Positions 43,314-52,947 of a DNA stretch of 64,000 nt are shown piece after piece (the stretch's first letter is position 1; each line of letters opens with the position of its first letter). Both the position numbers and the translations under genes were made by a program. This stretch comes from Paenibacillus sp. V4I7. GTDB taxonomy: Bacteria; Bacillota; Bacilli; Paenibacillales; NBRC-103111. The notes beneath the pieces were generated by a model, which saw nothing but the letters and a program-made list of their open reading frames with translations, was not told the origin of the DNA and searched no databases. The stretch lies in assembly GCF_030817275.1 (NCBI RefSeq), contig NZ_JAUSZD010000002.1:6758001-6822000 (forward strand). Direction: 5' to 3'.

Positions 43314-45899
43314 TCACTCACCTCCTACCCAGTAGCTCATGGCCTCTAGCTGTTTATTATTCACCTGTACCGTAGTAGCGTTATAATTGATAACAATCTT
43401 CTTCCCATTCTCGAAGGTCGTTTGAACCACACCCTCTGCCAATTTGCGATGATCGGTAATCACATATGACCGAACCTCATTCAGCACAGTGCCAGCCTCT
43501 TTGTAGAAACTGGCCGCTTGATCCAGCCAATCCCCGTAATGCAGCGCATATAGTTCGTTATAATCCGAATCCTTAACCGCTGACGAATCGCTGTAGTACC
43601 ACTGGTAATAAATATTCGATCCAGTCTCCAGCGCTTTCAGCAGGGAAACGCGTGAATTGGTTACGCTCTGCATATTAAACGGCTCTCCAGCGAGATCATA
43701 AAAACCATGAAGTGCGATTTGATAAAAGGGTACGTCTTCGTCGGTCAGATTCAAGCGACTGCTCTTGGTCGGAGCATTCACAATGATATTGGCGTACGGC
43801 AGGCTGTAGGCATTACCGCCATTCACCATTAAGTTATTGGCCCGCTGCTTCAGCTTGCCGGTTCCGTCAACGGCAATGTGTAATGCTTCCTGCCGGTTAA
43901 TAGGATGATCCGGGTTAAAGTCTGAGTTCACTTCATTCCCTAAATCCCTAAGAGACAAGCCTGTAAGGCCAAACTTCGCGTAGTCGGAGGCAAATCCATC
44001 CACTGTTTTGGCCAGCGCAGACGGCGATAATAAGTAATGTGAAAATTTCGTTGTATCTTTGACATACATCACGGGGTCATACTTGTAAATTTTGGCCTTC
44101 TGTCTGTCTAAAAAGGAAGCTGCGTCTGAAGCTCCTTTATATTTCTCAAGAAAAGCTACATCGGGGAATAGATGGATGTTTTCCTTTGACATATAATCGA
44201 TCAGCTTGCGGAATCCCTTCTTACCGCCTAACTCACCGACTACGTCAACGTTCAATGGAGACGTATGCCGAATCCCGTCATTAAACCAACCGACATAGCG
44301 GAGCCCGATATCCTTGACTCCTTTTTCTTTCAGAGCTGTTAACATTGACTGCGTTTCAGCAAAGGTGGTCAGCGCTTCCGTTGATTGATACGGAACACCG
44401 ACAAAAGACGCTTGTTTCTGGAACGCCCCCTCCACCTCAAGCAGGAAAGGACTTGCCTTAGCTGGCTCCAGCTTTTTCAGACCGTATTTATTCACCAAAT
44501 ACTCTCTATATTTGCCTGCCATAGCCGTATAGTCGGATGAAGGTCCTGACAAAAAGTCATATCGAATCTGATAATCCCCTTGAAAAGGCTTCTGCCCGAA
44601 CATCGGTACGGAGCTCGTTTTGGTTCCTGACGTTAACGTATAGAAGTCCATGTCCATGACTTTAAACTTCCCGCCAACCGTGTTATAAGAATCGTTTCTG
44701 CCGGAGATGTCTGCCGTGATATTGGCCATCGCGTCTCCGCCTTCAATCATGCCAAGCATAGCGTGATCATTCTGCTTTATGCCAAAGACTGGCAGTCTCG
44801 TGGTCTCATTCGTTTGAATCTTTTCTTTGACGTCGTAAGTGCCATCGGAACCGTAAACCGGAAGGTTGTATGCCTCCGCGTTCTTTTTGTTGTTATTCAG
44901 ATGAATCAAGGCGCCAGACCCGTCAGGGACGAACATGTAACCGTCTTTTTTATCATCGGCAGCCCCGAAATATTTGAGCAGCTGCAGCATGGCAATCGGA
45001 TAAGCATTTGTATACTGAAGCTCCTCGCCAGCTGTCTTGACAACAAGATGCTCTCCATCCAAGGTGATCTCCAGCGGAACCGTAAACCTTGGACCTTCCT
45101 CTTGGGCACTGCTTCCCGCCCCATTGTCCTTATTGTCCTTAGCGGCTTCTTCGTTTGTGTAACCAATTGCCTCTAGTTTTTGGGACAGTTCCTCCGCCAC
45201 AAAATCCTGCAGCTTTCGAACTTCATATACTTGCTTCTGTTCGTCCAATCGGAATTTGAAAGCGACATCTTCACGGGTGTCCTTGTCCGGCAGCTTCCCC
45301 AGAATACGCTCCTCAAACCGCTGTTTACCGATTACCTTAGGAATATTGCCGTAATCTTTTGGAATATTTCCCAGCTGGTATACGATTTTGATGCCTTTAT
45401 CCACGCCGCTGATTTTAAATTGTTTCTTTTTTACGCTATCGTCGTAGCTGTTGAACGTATTAAGCTGCCCTTTTTCGTTGTAATAGGTAACTAACAGTTG
45501 GGACGATAGTTCTGATTTATACAAAGGAGAAGCCTTGGGATCTTTCTCTCGATCCACTGGATTAGAGAACCAAATATAGCCATCTCTTTTGTCCTTGACA
45601 GCAACCTCGGCCGTCTCGCGTTTGACGTAGAGCATCAGAAATTCGTTCTGGGTTATTAGCTCCATGGCTTCAAGAGCCCTCTGCTCCTCCGCTGTGTTAG
45701 ATGATACTGCAACCGCTCCACTTGCAGCACGAACCTCCGCGCTTGCGGCAGTTACGGAATTATTTGAAAGGACTGATTTGACCTGGGATTGAGCTTCCGC
45801 CATACTTATAGATTGATCCTGCGAGTAGATCACGGTCAGACTGCAGGCCACCAAACCGGCGCTCAGGATGCCAAGGGATATTTTCATCTTGCTGGACAC
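43314..45899 (-). CDS. DUF5696 protein, secreted or membrane-anchored
   Basis: About 861 residues. The N-terminus MSSKMKISLGILSAGLVACS has one hydrophobic segment and a possible lipobox (LVAC), so it is exported and perhaps lipid-anchored. The rest matches DUF5696. Residues about 500-750 look like a TIM barrel, with LRYVGWFNDGIRH, IHLFPDVAFLEKY, LTGLSLRDLGNEVNSDFN and YYQWYYSDSS, recalling glycoside hydrolases; acids sit at plausible strand ends, but no GH family is recognised. The GTG at 45899 has AAGGAGGG at good spacing, unlike the ATG at 45905. It lies between the NHL-YIP1 gene and permease pair B. Function unknown. Confidence 0.8.
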   Translation of the reverse strand: MSSKMKISLGILSAGLVACSLTVIYSQDQSISMAEAQSQVKSVLSNNSVTAASAEVRAASGAVAVSSNTAEEQRALEAMELITQNEFLMLYVKRETAEVAVKDKRDGYIWFSNPVDREKDPKASPLYKSELSSQLLVTYYNEKGQLNTFNSYDDSVKKKQFKISGVDKGIKIVYQLGNIPKDYGNIPKVIGKQRFEERILGKLPDKDTREDVAFKFRLDEQKQVYEVRKLQDFVAEELSQKLEAIGYTNEEAAKDNKDNGAGSSAQEEGPRFTVPLEITLDGEHLVVKTAGEELQYTNAYPIAMLQLLKYFGAADDKKDGYMFVPDGSGALIHLNNNKKNAEAYNLPVYGSDGTYDVKEKIQTNETTRLPVFGIKQNDHAMLGMIEGGDAMANITADISGRNDSYNTVGGKFKVMDMDFYTLTSGTKTSSVPMFGQKPFQGDYQIRYDFLSGPSSDYTAMAGKYREYLVNKYGLKKLEPAKASPFLLEVEGAFQKQASFVGVPYQSTEALTTFAETQSMLTALKEKGVKDIGLRYVGWFNDGIRHTSPLNVDVVGELGGKKGFRKLIDYMSKENIHLFPDVAFLEKYKGASDAASFLDRQKAKIYKYDPVMYVKDTTKFSHYLLSPSALAKTVDGFASDYAKFGLTGLSLRDLGNEVNSDFNPDHPINRQEALHIAVDGTGKLKQRANNLMVNGGNAYSLPYANIIVNAPTKSSRLNLTDEDVPFYQIALHGFYDLAGEPFNMQSVTNSRVSLLKALETGSNIYYQWYYSDSSAVKDSDYNELYALHYGDWLDQAASFYKEAGTVLNEVRSYVITDHRKLAEGVVQTTFENGKKIVINYNATTVQVNNKQLEAMSYWVGGE

Positions 45900-45974
45900 C
45901 TTCATCCCTCCTTAGAGTTTTCCAATGGAAAACTTTCTTCGTAAGCATAATCTTAGCTAATTTATCGTGTTCCG

Positions 45975-48038
45975 CTAAAATCTGAATGAGAGTTCGCGGT
46001 AAATGGAAGTGATAAAATTGATCATTTGCTGCAGCATGCTGAAGAACAATACGCCGAGGAAGATGATGATACCAATAACAACAAGCGTCAGAATCATCGT
46101 GACCACCGTCTTGGAAGCTGAATATTGATGAACCGTCATGGTGCCTACAAACAGCAGCCAGATGAACCAGATGTATGCAATCGCATCGAGCAAATAATAA
46201 AACGTGCTTTCACTTCCAGTAATCACATTGCTGTAAAGCGTCTGCGGCAGATAGATCAGGATGAGCGGCATCAGCGCATAGCCTGTTGCCATGACGATTT
46301 CTTTAAACTTGCCTTCCCCATCCATTAAAGTAGTCAATGACCAATTCGCCATACACCAGAGCAGAAACGGAAGAACGATGAATTTCAGCTCATTGAGACT
46401 GTTCAGCTCGAGTGGATTGTTCATATTGACAACAAACCCGCTGTACTGTCGTTTCAAAATGGTGAAGACCACGAGGAGGAGTAAGCAGATGACCACAACC
46501 TTTAACCTGCCTTTTTGTTCGTACTTCATCTCCCAAAATCCGTTGAACGGATGCAGCATCGTATAAAAAGGATTTTTCAACACACCGATTTCCGTATAAT
46601 GCTTTCCACGCATTCTTCTGCCAGCAAGCTTCACAGCTGTATAACCAAGACCGAAGACAAGCGCAAAGCCGAATACGATGGTGCCAAAATGTGCGAACAC
46701 AACTTCTTTCCGGTACCGTTTGAAAGCTTCTGAATAATAGTCACGGTTATTTCCTAATTTGAAATAGCTCATCGCCCCGCGGTTATCGCCATTTTTCAAT
46801 AACGATTTACCGATCCCGATGTAGGCTACCTCAAAGTTGCCATTCATTTGAAGCACTTGCTGCCATGAAGCGGTAGATGCATCCGTTATCCCGTTATAGA
46901 GCGATTTAACTGCTTCACGTATCAGGCTTCCGTAACGTGTAGGCTGGAAGACAGACAAACGGTTATTGTCTTTATCGAGCACCAGCACCTTGTCCCCGAG
47001 CATCGCAATCGCCGAAGGCGTACGGAATTTCCCCTGTTCGCTGCCAAGTCCGCCGAATTCGTACAGCAGATTGCCGTCTTTGTCATAAGTGAAAATACGG
47101 CCCCTTTTCAAATCCATTGCGCTGTACATGCCGCCTTCATCCTTAGTAATATCGATGAAAATGGAGCTTCCAGGCGCGCTACCGACTTCCAGCGTTTGGA
47201 TATCCCCTTTAGGCGGGAAATACCCTTTATCCCTTAAAATATCCACACCAGACGGGTTCAACCGTTTGATCGGGCGATCCGATTTTTCCTCTGAGGTGGT
47301 CGTATAAATAAAACCGTCTTCATCCATGTCCAAGTTATTAAATTCAAGCGGAATGAACAGCTGCATTTGCTCGCGCTGCGCTTTAGTTGAGATCCGTTTC
47401 CAAAACAAATCTACGGGATTGAACTTCACGCGATTCGTGCCGATAAACCCATTGAATTCGCCATCGGTATCAAATTCCATAATTCCTTCGTAGGATCCGC
47501 GACTAATGACATAGATCCGCTGTGCCTTGTCGACAACTAACTTAGTTGGCATGTATTGAAATCCTTCGCGCAGCAGGGAAGACTTCGGCTCCCCCATTAC
47601 ACGCACCAACGCTCCCTGACCGTTCAATTCCACCAGCCTTTTGTTTTGCGTATCCGCGATAAGAAGATGACCGTCGGTTCCGTTGTAGAACACGCCTTCC
47701 GGCTTGTTGAACGTTTCTTTGCTTCCGTTATTTTCGAACCAGGAAATCACCTGAACTTCCCGAAACTGATCATTCAATACGACGATTCGATCATTTCCGG
47801 TATCCGCAATGTAGATTCGACGATCACTGCCGATGAATAGATCCTGGGGTGACAACAGATTGCCCGTTTTCATGTCTGTTCCATACATGACCCGCTCCAG
47901 CTCATAAGGACTCGGAGCCGGGACGCTCTGTCCCCAAAAATTATAATTGTACGTATCGTTGTTAGGTGCGGCAATCACAGGAGCGGCCATACCGATGAAA
48001 AGCACAACGGCGAACATCATGATAAGTATTCTTTTCAA
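45975..48038 (-). CDS. Secreted NHL-repeat propeller fused to YIP1-type membrane domain
   Basis: 687 residues. A signal peptide (MKRILIMMFAVVLFIGMAAPVIA) leads to an extracellular NHL beta-propeller (about 60-360), with repeats such as PQDLFIGSDRRIYIADTGNDRIVVLN, PEGVFYNGTDGHLLIADTQNKRLVELN and PSAIAMLGDKVLVLDKDNNRLSVF. A short helical stretch, one helix (about 450-470) and a C-terminal YIP1-like domain with several helices (about 520-685) follow. NHL propellers bind proteins or glycans, so it may tether or sense something for the importer. TTG start at 48038 after GGGGGAG. No enzyme motif is visible. Confidence 0.85.
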   Translation of the reverse strand: MKRILIMMFAVVLFIGMAAPVIAAPNNDTYNYNFWGQSVPAPSPYELERVMYGTDMKTGNLLSPQDLFIGSDRRIYIADTGNDRIVVLNDQFREVQVISWFENNGSKETFNKPEGVFYNGTDGHLLIADTQNKRLVELNGQGALVRVMGEPKSSLLREGFQYMPTKLVVDKAQRIYVISRGSYEGIMEFDTDGEFNGFIGTNRVKFNPVDLFWKRISTKAQREQMQLFIPLEFNNLDMDEDGFIYTTTSEEKSDRPIKRLNPSGVDILRDKGYFPPKGDIQTLEVGSAPGSSIFIDITKDEGGMYSAMDLKRGRIFTYDKDGNLLYEFGGLGSEQGKFRTPSAIAMLGDKVLVLDKDNNRLSVFQPTRYGSLIREAVKSLYNGITDASTASWQQVLQMNGNFEVAYIGIGKSLLKNGDNRGAMSYFKLGNNRDYYSEAFKRYRKEVVFAHFGTIVFGFALVFGLGYTAVKLAGRRMRGKHYTEIGVLKNPFYTMLHPFNGFWEMKYEQKGRLKVVVICLLLLVVFTILKRQYSGFVVNMNNPLELNSLNELKFIVLPFLLWCMANWSLTTLMDGEGKFKEIVMATGYALMPLILIYLPQTLYSNVITGSESTFYYLLDAIAYIWFIWLLFVGTMTVHQYSASKTVVTMILTLVVIGIIIFLGVLFFSMLQQMINFITSIYRELSFRF

Positions 48039-48053
48039 GTGGCTCCCCCCTGT

Positions 48054-48935
48054 TTACTCTTTCAGACCAGAAGTGGACATGGTTTGGATGATGTTGCTTT
48101 GCGTCACAATAAACACGGTAATCGGCACGGCCATCATTAGCAGGGTAACGGCTGACACTGGTCCCGTTCGCACCAATCCACCGCTAGCTATTTGCCCGAA
48201 CACATAATCAACGGTCTTCAACTGCTCGCTGTAAATATATTTATGGCTCGTCACGGAACCATTCGTCCACAAATTTTGCAGCGAAAAAATGACCAGCGTC
48301 AGCCACGCAGGCTTAACGATTGGCATAACGATCTGCCAAAAAATCCGATATTCGCTGGCCCCATCGATTTTCGCTGCTTCCAGAAGAGAGTCTGGAACTT
48401 GCTCCATAAACTGTTTCATCAGATATAATCCGAGTGTCATACCGAAGGACGGCAAGATGATCGCCCAATAGGTATTAATTAGATGAAGCCAAGAAATGGT
48501 CATGTAATTGGGCACCTGTGTCACATAAGCCGTAAACATAAGCGACATAACGACCATATTGAACAGGATGTTCCTGCCTGGGAACTTGATTTTGGCCAGC
48601 GGATAAGCAGCAGCGGATGCGATGATGACATGACCCACAGTGCCTACGATGGCAATAAAGAACGTATTGAACACATAGCGAGAGAACGGCACCCATGAAT
48701 CGGAAAAAATGTTCACCAAATCGGTAAAATTTTTGAATGTAGGATTTCGCACTAATAGCTTTGGTGGAAACACGAATATTTCATCGATTGGTTTAAACGC
48801 ATTGCTAATGGTAAAAACCAGCGGCAGTGCCATAAAGAAGGCTATGCCGCCAAGCAGCAGGAAAAGTAAAATATCAACCGCCCAAGAACGGTTCAAACGC
48901 TTTGGCATCTTTAATGTCAGCTTCATTCCGGTCAT
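48054..48935 (-). CDS. Carbohydrate ABC transporter permease (pair A), MalG type
   Basis: 293 residues, six helices. The EAA loop is LLEAAKIDGASEYRIFWQIVMPIVKPAWLTL, and the C-terminus is VFIVTQSNIIQTMSTSGLKE. An inserted stretch QNLWTNGSVTSHKYIYSEQLKTVDYVFGQIASGGLVRTG near the end is longer than usual. The ATG overlaps the stop of the preceding permease gene (ATGA), showing translational coupling. Confidence 0.92.
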   Translation of the reverse strand: MTGMKLTLKMPKRLNRSWAVDILLFLLLGGIAFFMALPLVFTISNAFKPIDEIFVFPPKLLVRNPTFKNFTDLVNIFSDSWVPFSRYVFNTFFIAIVGTVGHVIIASAAAYPLAKIKFPGRNILFNMVVMSLMFTAYVTQVPNYMTISWLHLINTYWAIILPSFGMTLGLYLMKQFMEQVPDSLLEAAKIDGASEYRIFWQIVMPIVKPAWLTLVIFSLQNLWTNGSVTSHKYIYSEQLKTVDYVFGQIASGGLVRTGPVSAVTLLMMAVPITVFIVTQSNIIQTMSTSGLKE

Positions 48936-49912
48936 TCACCCACTTTTCCTAGCAGCTTACGCGTCAAGAGGTTTGTTACAAACATGATGGTAAACAAAAC
49001 AGTCGCGATCGCGGAGGCGTACCCCATCTCGAAACGGATCGAACCATAGTCGACTAAGTGGGTCACAATCGTATGTGCTGCGTAATCTACACTCGGGAAG
49101 CCAATCATGTAAATAGAAATTTCAGCCACGGAGAAAGCGAGCGTGATTTGAATAACCGCGCCGAACAGCAGCTGTGGCCGCATGGCCGGCAGTGTGATAA
49201 ACCATAGCTCCTGCCAACGATTACGTACGCCATCGATGGCACCGGCTTCATACAGCGTACGATCTACATTTTGCAGACCAGCGATAAAGGCTAGAAAGGA
49301 TGTTCCCAAACTGAGCCACAGCTGTACGAGGATTAGAATCGCGAGAACGAACCTCGGATCCTGCAACCACTGGATCGGCTCCAGGATCATCCCCCATTTG
49401 ATCAAGAATGAATTGGCATACCCGTAAGAATCACTCGCAAACAGGGTTTGCCAGATCAGGTACGTATTACCCGAAATCGAAGGCGCATATAGGATTAGCG
49501 TGAGCACAGCGCGCAGCTTAGGCCGCAGCTCATTGATCAGCCAAGCGAACAGGAAACAAGCCATATAGCTGATCGGCCCCGTAATTAATGCAAATAGGAG
49601 CGTATTTTTGAGTGCGATCAAAAAGATGTCATCCTGTACGAACAATCTGGCGAAATTTTGCCAGCCAACCCATTTGGGCGGTTCAAGCATATTGTAGCTC
49701 GTGAAACTTAAACAGACGGACATTAATACAGGAAATACCGTAAATGTAAGGAAAATAAGAAAGTATGGCGCTATTAACATATAGGCATGCTTATGTTTTT
49801 TGACATCACTACCCAATCGGCCGAATTTACCTTGGAACGCCGAGTTGGTTTTCATTGCGGATGTTCCAGTATCACGTGGCATGCTAGGGTTCACTGCAGG
49901 CTGTTGTTTCAT
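48932..49912 (-). CDS. Carbohydrate ABC transporter permease (pair A), MalF type
   Basis: 326 residues. A polar N-terminus of about 45 residues is followed by six helices, with EAA loop LYEAGAIDGVRNRWQELWFITLPAMRPQLL. It pairs with 48054-48935 and follows the large binding-protein fusion by 9 bp. GAGGGGG before the ATG. Confidence 0.92.
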   Translation of the reverse strand: MKQQPAVNPSMPRDTGTSAMKTNSAFQGKFGRLGSDVKKHKHAYMLIAPYFLIFLTFTVFPVLMSVCLSFTSYNMLEPPKWVGWQNFARLFVQDDIFLIALKNTLLFALITGPISYMACFLFAWLINELRPKLRAVLTLILYAPSISGNTYLIWQTLFASDSYGYANSFLIKWGMILEPIQWLQDPRFVLAILILVQLWLSLGTSFLAFIAGLQNVDRTLYEAGAIDGVRNRWQELWFITLPAMRPQLLFGAVIQITLAFSVAEISIYMIGFPSVDYAAHTIVTHLVDYGSIRFEMGYASAIATVLFTIMFVTNLLTRKLLGKVGE

Positions 49913-49921
49913 GGCGCCCCC

Positions 49922-52873
49922 TCATTTCTCGTAGGGAAGATTAAACTCTTTCCGTTTTAAAGCAATTTCGTCGTTGATATAACGGACGTAATAATCCATC
50001 GTTTCGCGTGGATCGTCGCCTTGTACGACGACTCTACGAAAGGCATTATCAATGTTGCGTCCCGTCAAATAACCGCCCGGAACCTCGGGTATCCCTTTTA
50101 CCCACTTCATCTGCTCCTTCAATCTGTCGAAATCTCTAGAAGGCCAAGGCAGCGCAGCTAAAGCTTCCATGTTGGCCGTCGGATACCTAGCCGAAGATCC
50201 CATGCGAATTTCCATTTGACGTCCAAACGCAATTTGCGTCTCTTTGCTGGTCCACCATTCCATAAACTTCCATGCGGCATCTTTATTTTTCGTACGTTTG
50301 AACATGACAACGCCCGATCCCCCACTGCCGACATCGCGACGAAGGGAGCCATCCGGCTTTTTTGTTCCAGGAACAGGTGCAAATTCCCACAATCCTTTAA
50401 TCTCTGGGGCAAAAACTGACAGCTTGTTGTACATCGTATAGTCTGCGATGCCAATAGGCATTTCCCCTGTACGGAAACGGTTGGCGAAATCCGCTGCGAT
50501 CGGAATTTTATAATTCACGTAAAAATCGGTCCACTGCTTGAACTCCTTGATCGCCGTTTCCGAATCAAGACCGCTGGTGGCTCCGTCATTAGTATAAAAC
50601 TGTCCATCATGCTGGTATAAAAACATGGCTAAAGCTGGGTTCGGCGGAAGCGTGATGATATTGGTCGTTTCCAAATCATTCCCAAATGTGTTCAACGGTT
50701 TTTGCGGCAGCCCGAACTGCAAGTTATGCTTCTGTAGGGGAGGCAGCATATCATACACGTCTTCCCACGTTTGCGGAGGCTTCATCTTTAGCTCATCTTC
50801 CAAAATGTCTTTCCTATAGAAGAGAACTGGGAAGGTTTGCGTTTCCGGCAGCGCGTAATAGCTTCCTGAAAACTCATACGGAACCATCGCACTCTCGTTA
50901 AAGCGTGATTTCACGCTGTTGAAATCTGGAAACACCGATAGATCCTGCATCGCATTGCGGGTTGCATAATTGACAGGCAAATCGTTGGGAGCTTGCAGCG
51001 CTACATCCGGCCCTTTACCTGCTACCGTAGAAGGCAGCAAAATGTCTGCTGATACCAACTTCAAATTGATTTTTATTCCTGTCTTTGGCGTAAAGGTTTC
51101 GTCAATCAATTTCTTGATGGTCTGCGCTTGGTCACGTGCTGAGGTCACCCATACCGAAACTGAATCAGCTCCCTCTTTTGTGTGCGATAACTGATCGTAA
51201 TTCTCAAAGAAGGAAGCAAAGAAAGCTGCTGAGCTGCTTTTGAATTTCTGCCACGCAGTCGCTTCCGGATTCGGCAGCTTGGCTTGCGGCGAGCTTAGCG
51301 TCAGATAATCGATGGCGAGCGGTTGTTCATTCACCGAAAGCAGCCACGCCCCGAGTCCCCCTACATTGGTTTTGAACTGATCAATCCGAGATGGCACCGT
51401 ATCCGGTCTGTCTGCCATATCACTGAGCTGGTAAGCCAGCGTATTCAATATCGCGGTACGCTCATCGTTCTTTCCATTCTGTCCTTGAATCAACTTCGTA
51501 ATTTTTTGGAGCAAGTCGCTTTGTTTGCGAAACTCCCCAGCCATCTCGGGAATTCTTTGCTCGAGCTGATAATCCCGAAACGAATCGGGCACCGTCCCCG
51601 TAAAGCTAATAATTTTACGATACAGCGCATTTAAGTCCAAAATGCTCGTTTCCACCGCATTCAGAATCGGGGCCAAATCCCCCAATGTCACTTCGAGCCG
51701 GACTTTGTGTTTACCCTTCGTGAAATAAAACAAGTACGGATGCTCAGCATCTTGGCCGATCACCGTCGTCTGCCATTCGCTATTGAACGGAAAGCCGACA
51801 TGCTGAAGCTCCTGAAAGGGCATTTTGCCGTCGATGTACATCGTTCGAAGCGAAGCCATCCCGCGCAAATAGTTTTGATGATTTTTCACCGCTATTTGAT
51901 ACAATCCGTCGTCCGGTACATCCAGTTCCCATTCGATCCATTGGCCAGGAAGCCTCCAAGCCCACCCGCCCATTGCATTGTTCCGCAATTTAGATACGTG
52001 ATACGGCTCTACCGCAGGACTGGAACGATCATTATAAGGCAATAGTGTTGGAGAAGATTTATATAAGGCGTGTTCGCCTTGAACTTGCAGCATCACATCT
52101 TTCGCAAGCTGGTAACCTTTTTGCGTATACGTGCTCGCCAACGTATCATACGAAGGCGTTGTTGCCGAGTTTGTAAGTCTAAGTGAATGAATAATGAGCG
52201 GTTCTCTTACTGAAGTAAACATGATGGAGTGCTTGCCTTTTGAAAAATAAAACAAATAAGGATCTTCATTAAATCCGGTCGCATCCTTTAATAACGATGC
52301 CTGCCACATCGGTTCTTCCACTTGCGATGGAACCAAATCGTTGCCCTGCTCGTCACGCTCGAACTCATTTTTATCGTTCTTCCATATTCGTTGGAACGTC
52401 ATGCTTTTCGCCTCGGTAAATGGTACCGAACCGTCAATTCGCAATTCTCTTTCTATATCCGAATCTTTCCCGCTTACTGTGTAGTAATGGATGCCAATGT
52501 TGTACAATCCCTCTTGCTCGACTGTAAATTGCCATTCAATGGACCCCACATCCGAAGTCAGAATGGACTTCCCGTTTTCCCCTTGATAATTGTCTAGAAC
52601 AGAAACGCTCATGCCTTGGGTCGAACTGAATTGTTCGGTGGGAATGACGGTTTCAGCGCTTGGGCGCACCGATTGTTTGTACTTGGCCAAATATTCCGCA
52701 TAGCTGCCTTTTTTATATGTATCTGCCAATGCCGATAACGCTGTACCGCTTATTGGACTCTCTTCCGCTGTAACGATTTGGCGGGAACCGCCGCCGAGCC
52801 ACTGATACGTTGCGAACCCGGTTGCAAAAAACAAAACGAATATGAGGAACACTTTGGCGAATGCTCGGCGCAT
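49922..52873 (-). CDS. ABC solute-binding protein fused to duplicated carbohydrate-binding-like domains
   Basis: 983 residues, twice the usual binding-protein length. An N-terminal hydrophobic segment (FAKVFLIFVLFFATGFATYQWLG) with no lipobox should anchor it. Two tandem beta-sandwich domains follow (about 90-240 and 290-410). Both contain IEW-(Q/E)-(F/L), GLY-x-I, (I)DG-x-(V/M)-PF and PYLFYF-(S/T)-KGKH, so they are a duplication, with the look of CBM6/35-type modules. A helical linker (about 410-530) leads to a family-1 binding domain (about 575-980; IKINLKLVSADILLPSTVAGKGPDVALQ). It probably holds the glycan at the cell surface and passes it to permease pair A. A second, normal binding protein is encoded just upstream. 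Confidence 0.85.
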   Translation of the reverse strand: MRRAFAKVFLIFVLFFATGFATYQWLGGGSRQIVTAEESPISGTALSALADTYKKGSYAEYLAKYKQSVRPSAETVIPTEQFSSTQGMSVSVLDNYQGENGKSILTSDVGSIEWQFTVEQEGLYNIGIHYYTVSGKDSDIERELRIDGSVPFTEAKSMTFQRIWKNDKNEFERDEQGNDLVPSQVEEPMWQASLLKDATGFNEDPYLFYFSKGKHSIMFTSVREPLIIHSLRLTNSATTPSYDTLASTYTQKGYQLAKDVMLQVQGEHALYKSSPTLLPYNDRSSPAVEPYHVSKLRNNAMGGWAWRLPGQWIEWELDVPDDGLYQIAVKNHQNYLRGMASLRTMYIDGKMPFQELQHVGFPFNSEWQTTVIGQDAEHPYLFYFTKGKHKVRLEVTLGDLAPILNAVETSILDLNALYRKIISFTGTVPDSFRDYQLEQRIPEMAGEFRKQSDLLQKITKLIQGQNGKNDERTAILNTLAYQLSDMADRPDTVPSRIDQFKTNVGGLGAWLLSVNEQPLAIDYLTLSSPQAKLPNPEATAWQKFKSSSAAFFASFFENYDQLSHTKEGADSVSVWVTSARDQAQTIKKLIDETFTPKTGIKINLKLVSADILLPSTVAGKGPDVALQAPNDLPVNYATRNAMQDLSVFPDFNSVKSRFNESAMVPYEFSGSYYALPETQTFPVLFYRKDILEDELKMKPPQTWEDVYDMLPPLQKHNLQFGLPQKPLNTFGNDLETTNIITLPPNPALAMFLYQHDGQFYTNDGATSGLDSETAIKEFKQWTDFYVNYKIPIAADFANRFRTGEMPIGIADYTMYNKLSVFAPEIKGLWEFAPVPGTKKPDGSLRRDVGSGGSGVVMFKRTKNKDAAWKFMEWWTSKETQIAFGRQMEIRMGSSARYPTANMEALAALPWPSRDFDRLKEQMKWVKGIPEVPGGYLTGRNIDNAFRRVVVQGDDPRETMDYYVRYINDEIALKRKEFNLPYEK

Positions 52874-52947
52874 GGGTTTTCCCCCTTTTCTTAACTTTGC
52901 CCCTAATCCCTGCTAGCATGGAATTAGGGGCATGGCATCATAACTGT

